From CAVTQZ01 sp963737015 (GTDB lineage Bacteria; Actinomycetota; Acidimicrobiia; Acidimicrobiales; UBA8190): a DNA stretch of 64,000 nt. Under the pieces are notes generated by a model. That model was not told where the DNA came from and did not search any database. It was given only the letters and a program-made list of their open reading frames with translations. Below, in pieces: positions 1 to 9,004 of the stretch (its first letter is position 1; every line of letters begins with the position of its first letter). The position numbers and the translations under genes were made by a program. Location: NCBI GenBank assembly GCA_963737015.1, contig CAVTQZ010000002.1:186001-250000 (forward strand), in the 5' to 3' direction.

Positions 1-38
1 TCCGTTGGCCATGGCGCACGAGGATATCGAGGCTTGGA

Positions 39-88
39 CTCCGAGGGCGCAACACCCTTGCCCTAATCTGGAGCATGCGCCCTCGGAG
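39..88. repeat. Perfect inverted repeat upstream of the first gene
   Basis: Two 13-base arms are exact reverse complements: CTCCGAGGGCGCA at 39-51 and TGCGCCCTCGGAG at 76-88, with a 24-base spacer. The structure lies 63 bases before the ATG of the small coiled-coil gene. There is no T-run after it, so it could be an operator, an attenuator hairpin or the terminator of a gene left of the window. The symmetry is seen directly; the role is inference. Confidence 0.6.
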
Positions 89-151
89 CGTGGGCATGAC
101 GCTCTCCAGCGATTCCCACCGGCTTGTCCGGGCAAAACCGAGGAAAGCAAC

Positions 152-466
152 ATGGCAGTTAGTGAAGAATCACGTCATCACCTATACAACAAACTCGAAA
201 GCGTCCTAGGAAGGCAGGACGCGACCGCGCTCATGGAGCACCTCCCTCCCGTCGGCTGGGCTGACGTCGCAACCAAACGCGACCTCGACGCCCTCGAAGA
301 GCGCGTCTCGGGGCGCTTCGAAACCCAAACAGCGCGCTTCGATAACCAAATAGCTGTGCTGAGGTCTGACATCGAGCACGAGCTGAGACTTCTCACTTGG
401 CGGATACTGGTGGTGACCATCGCTGCGATGTCGCTTCTTGTCGCCGTGACACGGGCCTTCGGCTAG
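152..466 (+). CDS. Small coiled-coil protein with C-terminal membrane anchor
   Basis: This 104-residue protein starts at ATG 152, preceded by GAGGAAAG about four bases upstream; an in-frame ATG at 5 is possible but has no such site. The N-terminal half is charged and helical (SRHHLYNKLESVLG), followed by DVATKRDLDALEERVSGRFE, whose heptad-like spacing suggests a short coiled coil. Residues about 80-100 (WRILVVTIAAMSLLVAVT) form one membrane segment. Small proteins of this layout, short coiled coil plus C-terminal anchor, are common unnamed genes in actinobacteria. No enzyme motif is visible and no function is assigned. It lies 37 bases before trpG in the same orientation and may be co-transcribed. 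Confidence 0.6.
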   Translation: MAVSEESRHHLYNKLESVLGRQDATALMEHLPPVGWADVATKRDLDALEERVSGRFETQTARFDNQIAVLRSDIEHELRLLTWRILVVTIAAMSLLVAVTRAFG

Positions 467-503
467 CTGCCTTGTTGCCGCTCCCATCTGCCTCCGGGTC
501 TCG

Positions 504-1094
504 ATGAGTTCACGCGTCCTCCTCGTAGACAACTACGACTCCTTCACCTACAACCTGGTGCAGGAACTCGGAGAGCTCGGCGCGGATCCTGCCGTCTTCA
601 GAAACGACGCCATCGATGTCGAAGGGATCAAACGAGCATCGCCCGACGCCATCGTGATCTCACCCGGCCCCGGACGGCCGGAGGACGCGGGCGTAAGCCT
701 CGAAGTGGTAGCGGAGCTGTCCGGTCAGATACCGATCCTCGGTGTCTGCCTCGGCCACCAGTGCATCGCCCAGGCCTTCGGCGGTCGCATAGTGCAGGCT
801 CCGACGCTCATGCACGGCAAGACCTCGCAGGTCTCGCATTCGGGAGCCGGTGTTCTACAGGGCCTGCCCGATCCGTTCGAGGCGACCAGGTACCACTCGC
901 TCGTAGTCGAGCGCGAGTCGTTCCCCGACGAGCTCGAGATCACGGCCGAGAGCTCCGACGGCGTGATCATGGGCTTGCGACACCGGGAGCTGGCGGTCGA
1001 GGGACTGCAGTTCCACCCAGAGTCGATCCTCACGAGAGAAGGGCCGAGAATCCTCTCCAACTTCCTGAACCTGTTGCACGCCGCTCTCCGGTAG
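504..1094 (+). CDS. trpG/pabA: Anthranilate/aminodeoxychorismate synthase glutamine amidotransferase subunit
   Basis: A class I glutamine amidotransferase of 196 residues, the usual full length. It opens with the family signature VDNYDSFTYNL, has the oxyanion loop SPGPGRP (53-59), nucleophile Cys82 in GVCLGHQ, and the His171/Glu173 pair in FHPES, so the triad is complete. It supplies ammonia from glutamine to a chorismate-using synthase (TrpE or PabB), which is not in this window. Sequence alone does not separate TrpG from PabA, and many actinobacteria use one amphibolic subunit for both. In M. tuberculosis a trpG gene likewise neighbours pknB, so the position supports the call. It converges on cysNC. 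Confidence 0.93.
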   Translation: MSSRVLLVDNYDSFTYNLVQELGELGADPAVFRNDAIDVEGIKRASPDAIVISPGPGRPEDAGVSLEVVAELSGQIPILGVCLGHQCIAQAFGGRIVQAPTLMHGKTSQVSHSGAGVLQGLPDPFEATRYHSLVVERESFPDELEITAESSDGVIMGLRHRELAVEGLQFHPESILTREGPRILSNFLNLLHAALR

Positions 1095-1107
1095 ATCGGG
1101 CGTCAGG

Positions 1108-1128
1108 CCGGCTCCGCAGGTCAGCCGG
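1108..1128 (+). terminator. Weak hairpin between convergent trpG and cysNC
   Basis: CCGGCT (1108-1113) and AGCCGG (1123-1128) can pair with a nine-base loop in the 49-base gap between convergent genes. No U-run follows, so terminator function is only suggested by the position. Confidence 0.25.
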
Positions 1129-1143
1129 GCAGCTGGTTGGTTC

Positions 1144-3069
1144 TCAGTCGAAGGGAACCTCGGACAGCGAATTCATCAAGACGCTCTCGGGCACGAGCAT
1201 CTCCACCAGGCGCTCGATGCACTCGCCGAGCGAAGCCGTGCCGTCCACCACGATGTCCGGCTCCTCGGGAGGCTCGTAGTCCTGACCGACGCCGGTCATG
1301 TTCGGCAATGCGCCGCTCGTCGCCTTGGCGTACAAGCCCTTCGGGTCGCGCTCCTCGCAGATCTCGAGGGGGGTGTTGACCCAGGCCTCGAAGAATTCCT
1401 GGGGGCCGAACAGCTCTCGTGCGGCATGCCTGTCCGTCCGGAAAGGCGAGACGAGGGCCACGATCACGACGAGCCCTGCGTCGAAGAGCAGGTGAGCAGC
1501 TTCTGCAACTCGGCGGACGTTCTCGGCGCGGTCCTCGGGGGTGAAACCGAGGTCGCGGTTGAAACCCCTGCGGATGTTGTCGCCGTCGAGCACGTACGTG
1601 TGAAGCCCCATCGCGTGCAGACGCCTCTCGAGGGCGTCGGCGAGAGTCGACTTCCCCGATCCAGGGAGCCCGGTGAGCCAGAGCACGAAGGGGCGCTGGT
1701 GCTTCAGGCGTGAACGCGCCGCACGGTCCACGGCGTACTCGTGGGGGACGATGTTCTCCGACCGCCGCAGCACGTGCGCTACGAGGCCCGCTGCCTGCGT
1801 GTCGCAGGTGACCCGGTCGACGAGAACGAAGCCGCCCGTGAACCGGCAGTCCGAATACGGGTCGAGCGCGATCGGGACGTCGGTGGTGATCTCGACCCGC
1901 CCGATGTCGTTCATCACCAGGCGCGTCGCCGCGGCCTCGCGCCCGGAGGTGACGTCGAGGCGGCTGCGGACCGTGGTGACCGTGGCGGGAACACTTCGCG
2001 GGCCGCTCACGAGCAGGTACGAGCGGCCGTGTGCGAGGGGCTCGTCCCCCACCCACACGAGGTCCGCCGCAAAGGCGGTCGTCGGGCGCGGCGGCTCGGC
2101 GGCTCCGGCGAGCAGGTCGCCGCGTGTCACATCGATCTCCGAGTCGAGGACCACGGTCACGGCATCGCCGGCTTCGGCCTTCGAGAGGTCTCCGTCGAAC
2201 GTCACGATTCTCTGGACGTGCGCCGAGAGGCCCGTCGCGCTCGAGGTGACCTCGTCGCCCCGGCGCAGCTCACCCGACAGGACGGTTCCCGCGTAACCCC
2301 TGAAGTCGGGCGCCCGCACGACGTACTGCACGGCGAGGCGCAGGGGATCGACACCGCTTGAAGCCGCCGGCTCCCACGAGGCCAGGGCTTCGAGCACGGT
2401 CGGGCCTTCGTAGAACTCGAGGCGCGTCGAGCGGCGCGTGACGTTGTCGCCGTCGAGCGCGCTCACTGGGATCGTGGTCACCTCCTCGATCCCGAGTCCC
2501 AGCGCGTCCGACCGCAGACGCTTCGCGATCTCGTCGAACACCGACCGGGGGGAGTCGACAGCGTCCATCTTGTTGACGGCGATGAGCACGGAGCGCACTC
2601 CCATCAACGCGCAGACCGTCAAGTGCCGGTGTGTCTGGGGCCGCAAGCCGCGTGCGGCATCGACGACCAGCAAAGCCACGTCCGCGTTCGAGGCTGCGAC
2701 CGCCATGTTCCGCGTGTACTGCTCGTGTCCCGGCGCGTCCGCGATGACCACGCGTCTGCCGGACGGCAGCTGCAGGTGCCGGTAGGCGACGTCGATGGTT
2801 ATGCCCTGCTCACGCTCGGCCTCCAGGCCGTCGGTGATGAGCGAGTAGTCGACCTCTCCGAGGGGGACGATCGACCCGCCGCGCCGCACACGACGCGCGT
2901 GCTCGAGTTGGTCCTCCGGGACGCTGTCCGTCTCGGCGAGAAGGCGGCCGATGAGGGTCGACTTCCCGTCGTCGACCGAGCCGCACGCGATCAGGTGGAT
3001 TAGCGGCCTCGGGCCCGAGTCTCCTCCGGGCGCGCGCAATGCGGAGCTCCCGTTTCCGTGCGCGGTCAA
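1144..3069 (-). CDS. cysNC: Bifunctional sulfate adenylyltransferase GTPase subunit / APS kinase (CysN-CysC fusion)
   Basis: A 641-residue two-enzyme protein. The N-terminal part is an EF-Tu-type GTPase: P-loop in GSVDDGKSTL (about 31-40), G3 DAPGHEQY, G4 NKMD, then beta-barrel domains to about 440. With CysD it makes adenosine 5'-phosphosulfate from sulfate and ATP. The C-terminal part from about 460 is APS kinase: P-loop GLPGSGKS, DGDNIR and GFTPEDRAEN motifs; it phosphorylates APS to PAPS. The start is TTG at 3069, overlapping the cysD stop as TTGA, with a GAGGG site just upstream, so translation is probably coupled. No sulfate or APS reductase is nearby, so the PAPS could feed assimilation elsewhere or sulfotransferases. 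Confidence 0.95.
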   Translation of the reverse strand: MTAHGNGSSALRAPGGDSGPRPLIHLIACGSVDDGKSTLIGRLLAETDSVPEDQLEHARRVRRGGSIVPLGEVDYSLITDGLEAEREQGITIDVAYRHLQLPSGRRVVIADAPGHEQYTRNMAVAASNADVALLVVDAARGLRPQTHRHLTVCALMGVRSVLIAVNKMDAVDSPRSVFDEIAKRLRSDALGLGIEEVTTIPVSALDGDNVTRRSTRLEFYEGPTVLEALASWEPAASSGVDPLRLAVQYVVRAPDFRGYAGTVLSGELRRGDEVTSSATGLSAHVQRIVTFDGDLSKAEAGDAVTVVLDSEIDVTRGDLLAGAAEPPRPTTAFAADLVWVGDEPLAHGRSYLLVSGPRSVPATVTTVRSRLDVTSGREAAATRLVMNDIGRVEITTDVPIALDPYSDCRFTGGFVLVDRVTCDTQAAGLVAHVLRRSENIVPHEYAVDRAARSRLKHQRPFVLWLTGLPGSGKSTLADALERRLHAMGLHTYVLDGDNIRRGFNRDLGFTPEDRAENVRRVAEAAHLLFDAGLVVIVALVSPFRTDRHAARELFGPQEFFEAWVNTPLEICEERDPKGLYAKATSGALPNMTGVGQDYEPPEEPDIVVDGTASLGECIERLVEMLVPESVLMNSLSEVPFD

Positions 3070-3980
3070 AAGTAACCCTCGGTCTTCTTCGATTCCATCG
3101 ACGTCCCGCCTTCACCGTCGATCAACCTCCCGGCGCGTTCGGACGAGCGCGACTCGACCATCTCGTCGATCAAGGTGTCGAGATCGGCTGCCTCCGACTC
3201 GACCGCGGCTGTGAGGGGATAGCAACCGAGCGTGCGGAAGCGCACCGTCCTCGACTGCGGGGCCTCGCCCGGGTCGAGTGGCAGACGGTCGTCGTCCACC
3301 ATGATGAGCGCACCGTCGCGCTCCACGATCGGACGGGGCTTGGCGAAGTAGAGGGATACGACGTCTATGCGCTCACGGCGGATGTAGCGCCAGACATCGA
3401 GCTCGGTCCAGTTCGACAAGGGGAACGCGCGCATGGTCTGGCCCGGCGCGAGTGTGAGGTTCGGGGTGTGCCAGAACTCCGGGCGTTGCCGGCGCGGCTC
3501 CCAGCGGTGACCGGGCTCACGCAGGGAGAAGACTCTTTCCTTTGCCCTCGACCTCTCCTCGTCGCGGCGCGCGCCGCCGATCGCCACGTCGAATCCGCCT
3601 TCGTCGAGGGCCTCACGGAGGGCGACCGTCTTCATGATCCGCGTGTACTCGTGCGCGCCATGGGTGAACGGCGTGACGCCGGCCGCGGCCGCGGCGTGGT
3701 TCGTATGAACGAGGAGGTCGAGCCCGAGGTCGCGCGCGGTCGCGTCCCGGAAGCGGATCATCTCGGAGAATTTCCAGCCGGTGTCGATGTGCAGAACCGG
3801 GAAAGGCAGCCGGCCGGGATAGAAGGCCTTGCGCGCGAGGTGGAGGAGGACCGAGGAGTCCTTGCCGATCGAATAGAGCAGCACCGGCCGCCTGAAACCG
3901 CCCGCCACGTCGCGAAGCACCCCGATGGCCTCGGCCTCGAGCGCCTCCAGGACGGCTTCCTCGCTCACGAGCTGCTTCAC
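3066..3980 (-). CDS. cysD: Sulfate adenylyltransferase subunit 2 (CysD)
   Basis: A PP-loop ATP pyrophosphatase of 304 residues. The nucleotide loop YSIGKDSSVLLHLARKA lies near residue 36, followed by HIDTGWKF, R-R-DEERSRAKERVFSLRE and the C-terminal LGCYPLTAAVES typical of CysD. It adenylylates sulfate using energy from GTP hydrolysis by the CysN part of the next gene, which it overlaps by four bases. The start is GTG at 3980; a second in-frame GTG four codons later is possible. The pair forms a two-gene operon. The cytoplasmic heterodimer is inferred from the family. Confidence 0.95.
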   Translation of the reverse strand: MKQLVSEEAVLEALEAEAIGVLRDVAGGFRRPVLLYSIGKDSSVLLHLARKAFYPGRLPFPVLHIDTGWKFSEMIRFRDATARDLGLDLLVHTNHAAAAAGVTPFTHGAHEYTRIMKTVALREALDEGGFDVAIGGARRDEERSRAKERVFSLREPGHRWEPRRQRPEFWHTPNLTLAPGQTMRAFPLSNWTELDVWRYIRRERIDVVSLYFAKPRPIVERDGALIMVDDDRLPLDPGEAPQSRTVRFRTLGCYPLTAAVESEAADLDTLIDEMVESRSSERAGRLIDGEGGTSMESKKTEGYF

Positions 3981-4043
3981 GAGCGGACCACTCTATTTTG
4001 GGCGTATCAACTGCCGGTAAACGAGCACTCGAGCCGTGCCCGG

Positions 4044-5174
4044 CTAAGGCCGGCCCGCACCGACGAGGCCGCTGCCCCAGATCGCCGCGAAGCTGACCGT
4101 CGTGCCGGTGTGGGGGGCCTGGATCACCTGACCGGCGCCGACGTACATCGCCACGTGTTGCACGGAGCTCGTCCCGTCGTCCCAGAAGAGCAGGTCACCG
4201 GGCTGGAGGGAGCTGAGCGGGACGTGGGTGATGGCGTCGTACTGCGCCTGGGCGGTGCGCGGGAGGGACACCCCCGCCTGGCGCCACGACCACTGGGTGA
4301 GCCCCGAGCAGTCGAAGCCCTGACCCGGTGACTCGCCTCCCCACACATAGGGGACGCCGAGCTGGCTCTCCGCCGCCCTTATCGCCACGGCCGCGGCGGG
4401 TGAGACGGGCGCGTTCGGGTCCAGCGGGCCTGTCCAGCGCGTCTGGCCCAGCTGGTTCTTGAAGGAGGCGACCGCTGCGGCCTCCTGCGCCGCCTGGCGC
4501 TGCGCGACCAGCGTGGCGATCTGGCCCTTCACCTGGCCGAGCGCCGATTGCTCGGACGCCATGACCGAATGTGCCTGAGCTTGGGAGGCGGAGATCTGGG
4601 CCGCCGAGGCGCGCTCGGCCTGCTCGGTCGCCTGAAGCTTCGACTCCTGGTGCGAGAGGTCGGACTCGGCGCTGCGGAGGCGGTCGATGGTCTGCGAGAG
4701 GTCGGAGCTCACCACGTGCTGGTAGGCGTCGGTGAGGGCGGACCTCTCGTTGGCGGAAGCGAAGAGCTGCTGGAGATCGATGTCGCTGCCGCCGTTGGTG
4801 TAGGTCGAAAGGGCCTGCTGGCGCAGCAGCGACTCCGTGCCGTTCACGGTCGCCTGGGTCGCGGCGATCCTCGACGCGATCTGAAGAAGCGACTGGTCGA
4901 GGCTCTGCACCTGCTGCTGGGCCGCTTCGAACTGCTGGTCGAGGACCTCGAGGCGGTTGCCGTCGTTCTGGATCTGAGAGGCAAGCTGTGCGGCCTTGGC
5001 CTGTGCGGCCGAGAGCTGGCCGGCCTTGTTCTGGGAGCTCGGGTCCGCCGAAGCGGGCGATGCGGAGAGAAGAGTGCCGGCTCCGAGGAATGCGGCGGAC
5101 AGCAGAGCCGCCGTCAACGCTAGGGCTCGGTGGCCCTTTGAAGGAATTGTCGGCATCCTCGACAGTCGTCTCAC
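4044..5174 (-). CDS. Secreted NlpC/P60 peptidoglycan endopeptidase with coiled-coil domain
   Basis: 376 residues. A signal peptide (GHRALALTAALLSAAFLGAG, cleaved near ASPASADP) is followed by a long Gln/Ala-rich coiled coil (about 50-230, many AQ..A..L heptads) and a C-terminal NlpC/P60 domain. Catalytic Cys289 sits in FDCSGLTQ, His340 in QHVAMYVG and the third polar residue His355 in APHTG, so the hydrolase is complete. The layout matches actinobacterial RipA/Cgl-type D,L-endopeptidases that cut peptide stems during daughter-cell separation, consistent with the adjacent pknB-pbpA cluster. The start is GTG 5174 or ATG 5156; the latter has GAGG immediately before it. No c-di-AMP riboswitch consensus was recognised upstream. 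Confidence 0.9.
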   Translation of the reverse strand: MRRLSRMPTIPSKGHRALALTAALLSAAFLGAGTLLSASPASADPSSQNKAGQLSAAQAKAAQLASQIQNDGNRLEVLDQQFEAAQQQVQSLDQSLLQIASRIAATQATVNGTESLLRQQALSTYTNGGSDIDLQQLFASANERSALTDAYQHVVSSDLSQTIDRLRSAESDLSHQESKLQATEQAERASAAQISASQAQAHSVMASEQSALGQVKGQIATLVAQRQAAQEAAAVASFKNQLGQTRWTGPLDPNAPVSPAAAVAIRAAESQLGVPYVWGGESPGQGFDCSGLTQWSWRQAGVSLPRTAQAQYDAITHVPLSSLQPGDLLFWDDGTSSVQHVAMYVGAGQVIQAPHTGTTVSFAAIWGSGLVGAGRP

Positions 5175-5323
5175 AAGCGGCCCCCCGACCGAACCGAGAA
5201 CGGTCTTGTGGATAACGAACCGGAAACGAGTTCCTGGCGCGGTATTGCCGACGCTCTTCGCGGTGTCCCTTCAGTCGCGGCGCCAGATCAGGCGCGGCGC
5301 CGGGCCGGCGCGGCGCGGCGGGC

Positions 5324-7376
5324 TCAGAACAAGAAGTGCTCCTCGCGGATGGCGGGAGACGAGCTGCCGGCCGCTCCGGCCGATCCCGTGCTCCCGCTCC
5401 CGCGGGAGGTTCCGTTGCCACCCCCGCCTCGCCCGGTCCCGACCTTCTTGAGGCCTGTGGTGGAGGTGGTCGTCGTGCTCGTCGTCAAGCAGCCGAGTGT
5501 CACCGTGCTGCCGCTCGGAGCCGACGAACCGCCGGTGGGGTCCTGGCTGATCACGCGGTCGCCGTTCGCCGTGCAGGTCCCGTCGGATGCCGGCACGAAT
5601 CCGTCGCTGTTCAGGATGTTCTTCGCCTGGCCGTAGTTGTCGCCGACCACGCTCGGAACGTTCGACGAGTTCGAGGGACCGCTCGAGACGATCAGGTTCA
5701 CGGTCGACCCGCGTGACACCGAAGAGCCGGCGGAGGGCTGGGTGCCGATCACCTCGCCGCTCGGGACCGTGTTGCTCGACTCCTGTGTCTGCGACCCGCA
5801 CTGCAGCCCCGCGTTCCCGATGGCGCTGCAGGCCTGGCCCACGCGTGTCGTTGCTCACGTTGGGCACCATCGTGAAGGCCGACTGCGTGGTCGAGGTCGT
5901 GGTGGGCGCGGTGATCAGGAAGACGGTCGAGTTGGCCGGCACCTTCGTGCCCGGGACGGGGCTCGTGTTGCAGACGACGTTCACCTCGGGGCAGCTACTG
6001 GAGAACTGAACCTTCGGCACGAGGTTCATGGAGGTCAGCTGGCTCGACGCGGCCGTGACCGACTGGCCGAGCAGGTTCGGGACCTGGACCTGAGTGTTCG
6101 TGCTCGTGCCCCCGCTGCCCGTGATCAAGGTGATGGTCTGGCCCTTGTGCACGGTGGCGCCCTTCGCCGGGTTCGTGCGGATGACGGTGTTCGTCGAGGC
6201 GTTCGAAGTGGAGTCGCGCTGGACGGTCCAGTCGAGGCCCTTGTTGTGGAGGGTGCTCTCAGCCTGCGAGAGGCTCTTGTTGTAGACGTTCGGCAGGGCG
6301 AAGGTGTTCTGCGACGAGCCGAGGTGCCACCAACCGAGCGACTGCCCGAGGAAGATGATCACCACGGCCAGCGCCGCGAGCAGGAGGACGAGGATCGCGG
6401 CGTAGATCCCGGTACGGCTGCGCTCGGGCTCCTCTACGGGCGGAGGTGCTGTGACCTGTGGGATCGTCGCCGTGCGGCCCACAGCGCCCAGCGCCTGGGT
6501 GGCGCCGAGGGTCGTGGGCGGGATGGTGGCTGCGACGGCGCGGCCCTCGCGGAAGCGCAGCAGGTCGACACGCAGGTCGTCGCCGGTCGGGTAGCGGTGC
6601 TCGGGCGACTTGGCCATGCACTTCAAGATGATCGCCTCGAGGTCGGGAGGGATGCTCGGGTTGATCTCGCGCGGCACCGGCGGGTGCTCCCGGACGTGCT
6701 TAGAGGCGACCGAGACCGGGGTCTCGCCGAGGAAGGGCGGGCGGCCCGTGACCATCTCGAAGAGCACGACCCCGAGCGAATAGATGTCGCTGCGTGCGTC
6801 GACGCCGAGGCCCTCGGCCTGCTCGGGCGAGAAATAGGTGGCGGTGCCCATCACCGCTCCGGTCTGGGTGAGGCTCTCCTCGGTGTTGAGCGCGCGGGCG
6901 ATGCCGAAGTCGGTCACCTTCACCACGCCCTCTTCGGTGATGAGGACGTTTCCCGGCTTCACGTCGCGGTGGACGACACCGCGGCGGTGCGCGTAAGCGA
7001 GCGCGCCCGCCACGTCGGCGGTGATCTCGGCCGCCCTGTCCGGGTGCATGGCCCCGGCGCTCCGCAGGATCGCGGACAGCGTGCGGCCGTCCACGAACTC
7101 CATGACTATGAAATAGACGCCGCTGTCCTCGCCCCAGTCGAAGACAGGGACGATGTTCGGGTGCGAGAGGTTGGCGGCGGCCTGCGCCTCACGGCGGAAC
7201 CGCTCGACGAAGGAACGGTCGACCGAGAGCTCCGGGAACAGGATCTTGAGCGCGACCGGCCGGTCCAGGAACTTGTCGTGCGCCAGGTAGACCTCTGCCA
7301 TCCCGCCTCGCGCGACGAGGTGGGCAAGCTCGTAACGCCCCGAGAGAATGCGCGGCTCTTCGGCGGGGTCGGTCAT
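5324..7376 (-). CDS. pknB: Ser/Thr protein kinase with four PASTA domains (frame break at 5843)
   Basis: Kinase domain residues 14-275: glycine loop ARGGMAEVY, ATP lysine K44 in VALKIL, catalytic HRDVKPGN (D138), DFG 156-158, SPEQ. A membrane helix spans about 324-345, followed by extracytoplasmic PASTA repeats that bind muropeptide or lipid II and activate the kinase. PASTA 1 and 2 are in the first frame. Within PASTA 3 (VPNVSNDT then VGQACSAIGNAGL) the frame moves by one base: one extra base at about 5843. Removing it restores PASTA 3, PASTA 4 and a Ser/Gly-rich tail ending at 5324, about 683 residues. Without correction the first frame runs to 5271 as nonsense. The gene follows pbpA in the conserved phosphorylation cluster. 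Confidence 0.9.
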
Positions 7377-7488
7377 GTCGGCGAAAGCCTAGGCCCGCGC
7401 ATGTGCGAACCCCTGTACGGGCCGGGTCGCGAAGCTGAAGGCACCTTCACCGACGTGAGGTGCACCGACGAGGCCGACATCTGAACTC

Positions 7489-9004
7489 TCACGGGGACCC
7501 CGCCGTGTTCGACTGCAGTGCGAGGGCGTCCGCGATCATCGTCTTCACCACCGGCCCGGCGACGAGGGCGCCCGTCTCGTCGCGCAGCTGGTCCGGCATC
7601 GCCACAGCTATAGCCACCTTGGCGTTCGTCGCCGGGGCGAAGGCGATCATCCAGTCGGTCGTGTTGCTGTTCGCCACCCCGACCTGGGCGGTACCGGTCT
7701 TGGCGGCGACGTCCTCGGCGGCGGGGAAGCCCACGGTCGCGGCGGTGCCGTGCTGGACGACCTGGACCATGAGCTGCGTGATCGCCGACGCGGTCTGGAG
7801 GGACGTGGCCTTCAGCCACTGGCTCGGCTTGTAGGTCTGTACGAGATTCCCCTGCGAGTCACGGATCTGCTGCATCACGTGAGGGGTCATGACCACTCCG
7901 CTGTTCGCGATGGCGCCCGCCACCATCGCCATCTGGAGGGGTGTCGCGATCGTGCACTTCTGGCCGATCGAGCTGAAGGCGAGGAAGACCTGCGCGTTCT
8001 GGTAGCAGTCCGGTTGGAGGAACTGCGAGACCTCGTTCGGGTTGGTCGCCGGTGCGTGGGGCAGGTCGATCGGAGGCTGCTGGTTGAAGCCGTAGGAGTT
8101 GGCCTCGGCGAGCATGGAGGTGGCCCCCACCATGGTCCCGAGGAGGGCGAAGCCGGTGTCGCACGAGGGCGGGAGCATCTGGGCGATGTTCCCGCCGCAT
8201 ACGGAAGGCGCCGTCGTTGCACAGCTGCGTGGTCTGGCCCTTGAAGGTGCCCGACGGGATGCAGGTGTAGTACTTCATCGGTGTGTTCACGAGCTGCGGC
8301 GCCCGCTCGTAGGCCGCCGACGCGGTCACGACCTTGAAGGTCGAGCCCGGCGGGAAGATGTCCTGGTAGGCGAGGGACGTGAACGGATAGAAGCCGTTGT
8401 GGTTCTTCACCTGCGTGTAGGAGAGCCATGCGTTGCGCTCGGTCTTTCCGTTCTGTGAGGCGAGGGGGTTCGGGTCGTAGCTCGGGTTCGAGTACATCGC
8501 CTCGATCGCCCCGGTGTGCGGGTCGAGCACGACGATCGCGCCGTCGCGACCGGCGAGCGCGTTCATGGCGTCGGTCTGCAGCTGCTTCGAAAGCGTGAGC
8601 GTGACCGTGTCGGTGACGGTGGGAGTGGTGAGAAGGTCACCGATCGTCTTCACCGGACGGTTGTGGGACTGCAGGTACGAGTTGTAGCTCTCCTCCACCC
8701 CGTAGTTGCCGTAGCTGTAGGAGAACACGCCGGTGACCTGCCCGAAGAGTGCCCCCAACGGATATTGGCGCTGGAACTTGTACGCGGCGTTCTTCGCCGC
8801 CGACACTGATTGCGCAAGCACAGTACCGTCGGAGCTCACGATCGGACCTCGTGGCTGGTTGTATTTCGCCGCGATCACCTGCGGGTTGCTCTGTGAGGTC
8901 GCGTACTGGTGTGCCTTCACGACCTGCAGGTTGTTCAGCTGCAAGAAGAGGAGGACGAAGCACAGCAGCATCACCACGCCGAGCCACCTGATCCTCCGCG
9001 ACAT
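7489..9004 (-). CDS. pbpA: Class B penicillin-binding protein, PbpA type (frame break about 8200-8212)
   Basis: A septal or elongation transpeptidase anchored by one N-terminal helix (LGVVMLLCFVLLFLQL, 8-23). The active site is GSTFK (Ser221, Lys224); the second motif SCDTGF replaces the more usual S-x-N, as in the PbpA/FtsI relatives with SCN/SCD; the third is KTGTAQV. Residues to about 265 (TTQLCNDGA) and the remainder (VCGGNIAQMLPPSCDTGF onwards) are in different frames, and one extra base between about 8200 and 8212 accounts for it. The corrected protein is about 504 residues, the normal length. The ATG at 9004 directly abuts the pstP stop. In other actinobacteria rodA usually lies between these two genes; it is absent here. 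Confidence 0.88.

Noticed and set aside
5175..5323. c-di-AMP riboswitch upstream of the NlpC/P60 gene
   Set aside because: Such riboswitches precede many actinobacterial wall hydrolases, but the conserved core sequences were not found, and the region is partly within the pknB 3' end.
5637..7484. Long plus-strand open frame (615 codons) opposite pknB
   Set aside because: It is the GC-rich shadow of a strongly conserved kinase gene and shows no family motif of its own.
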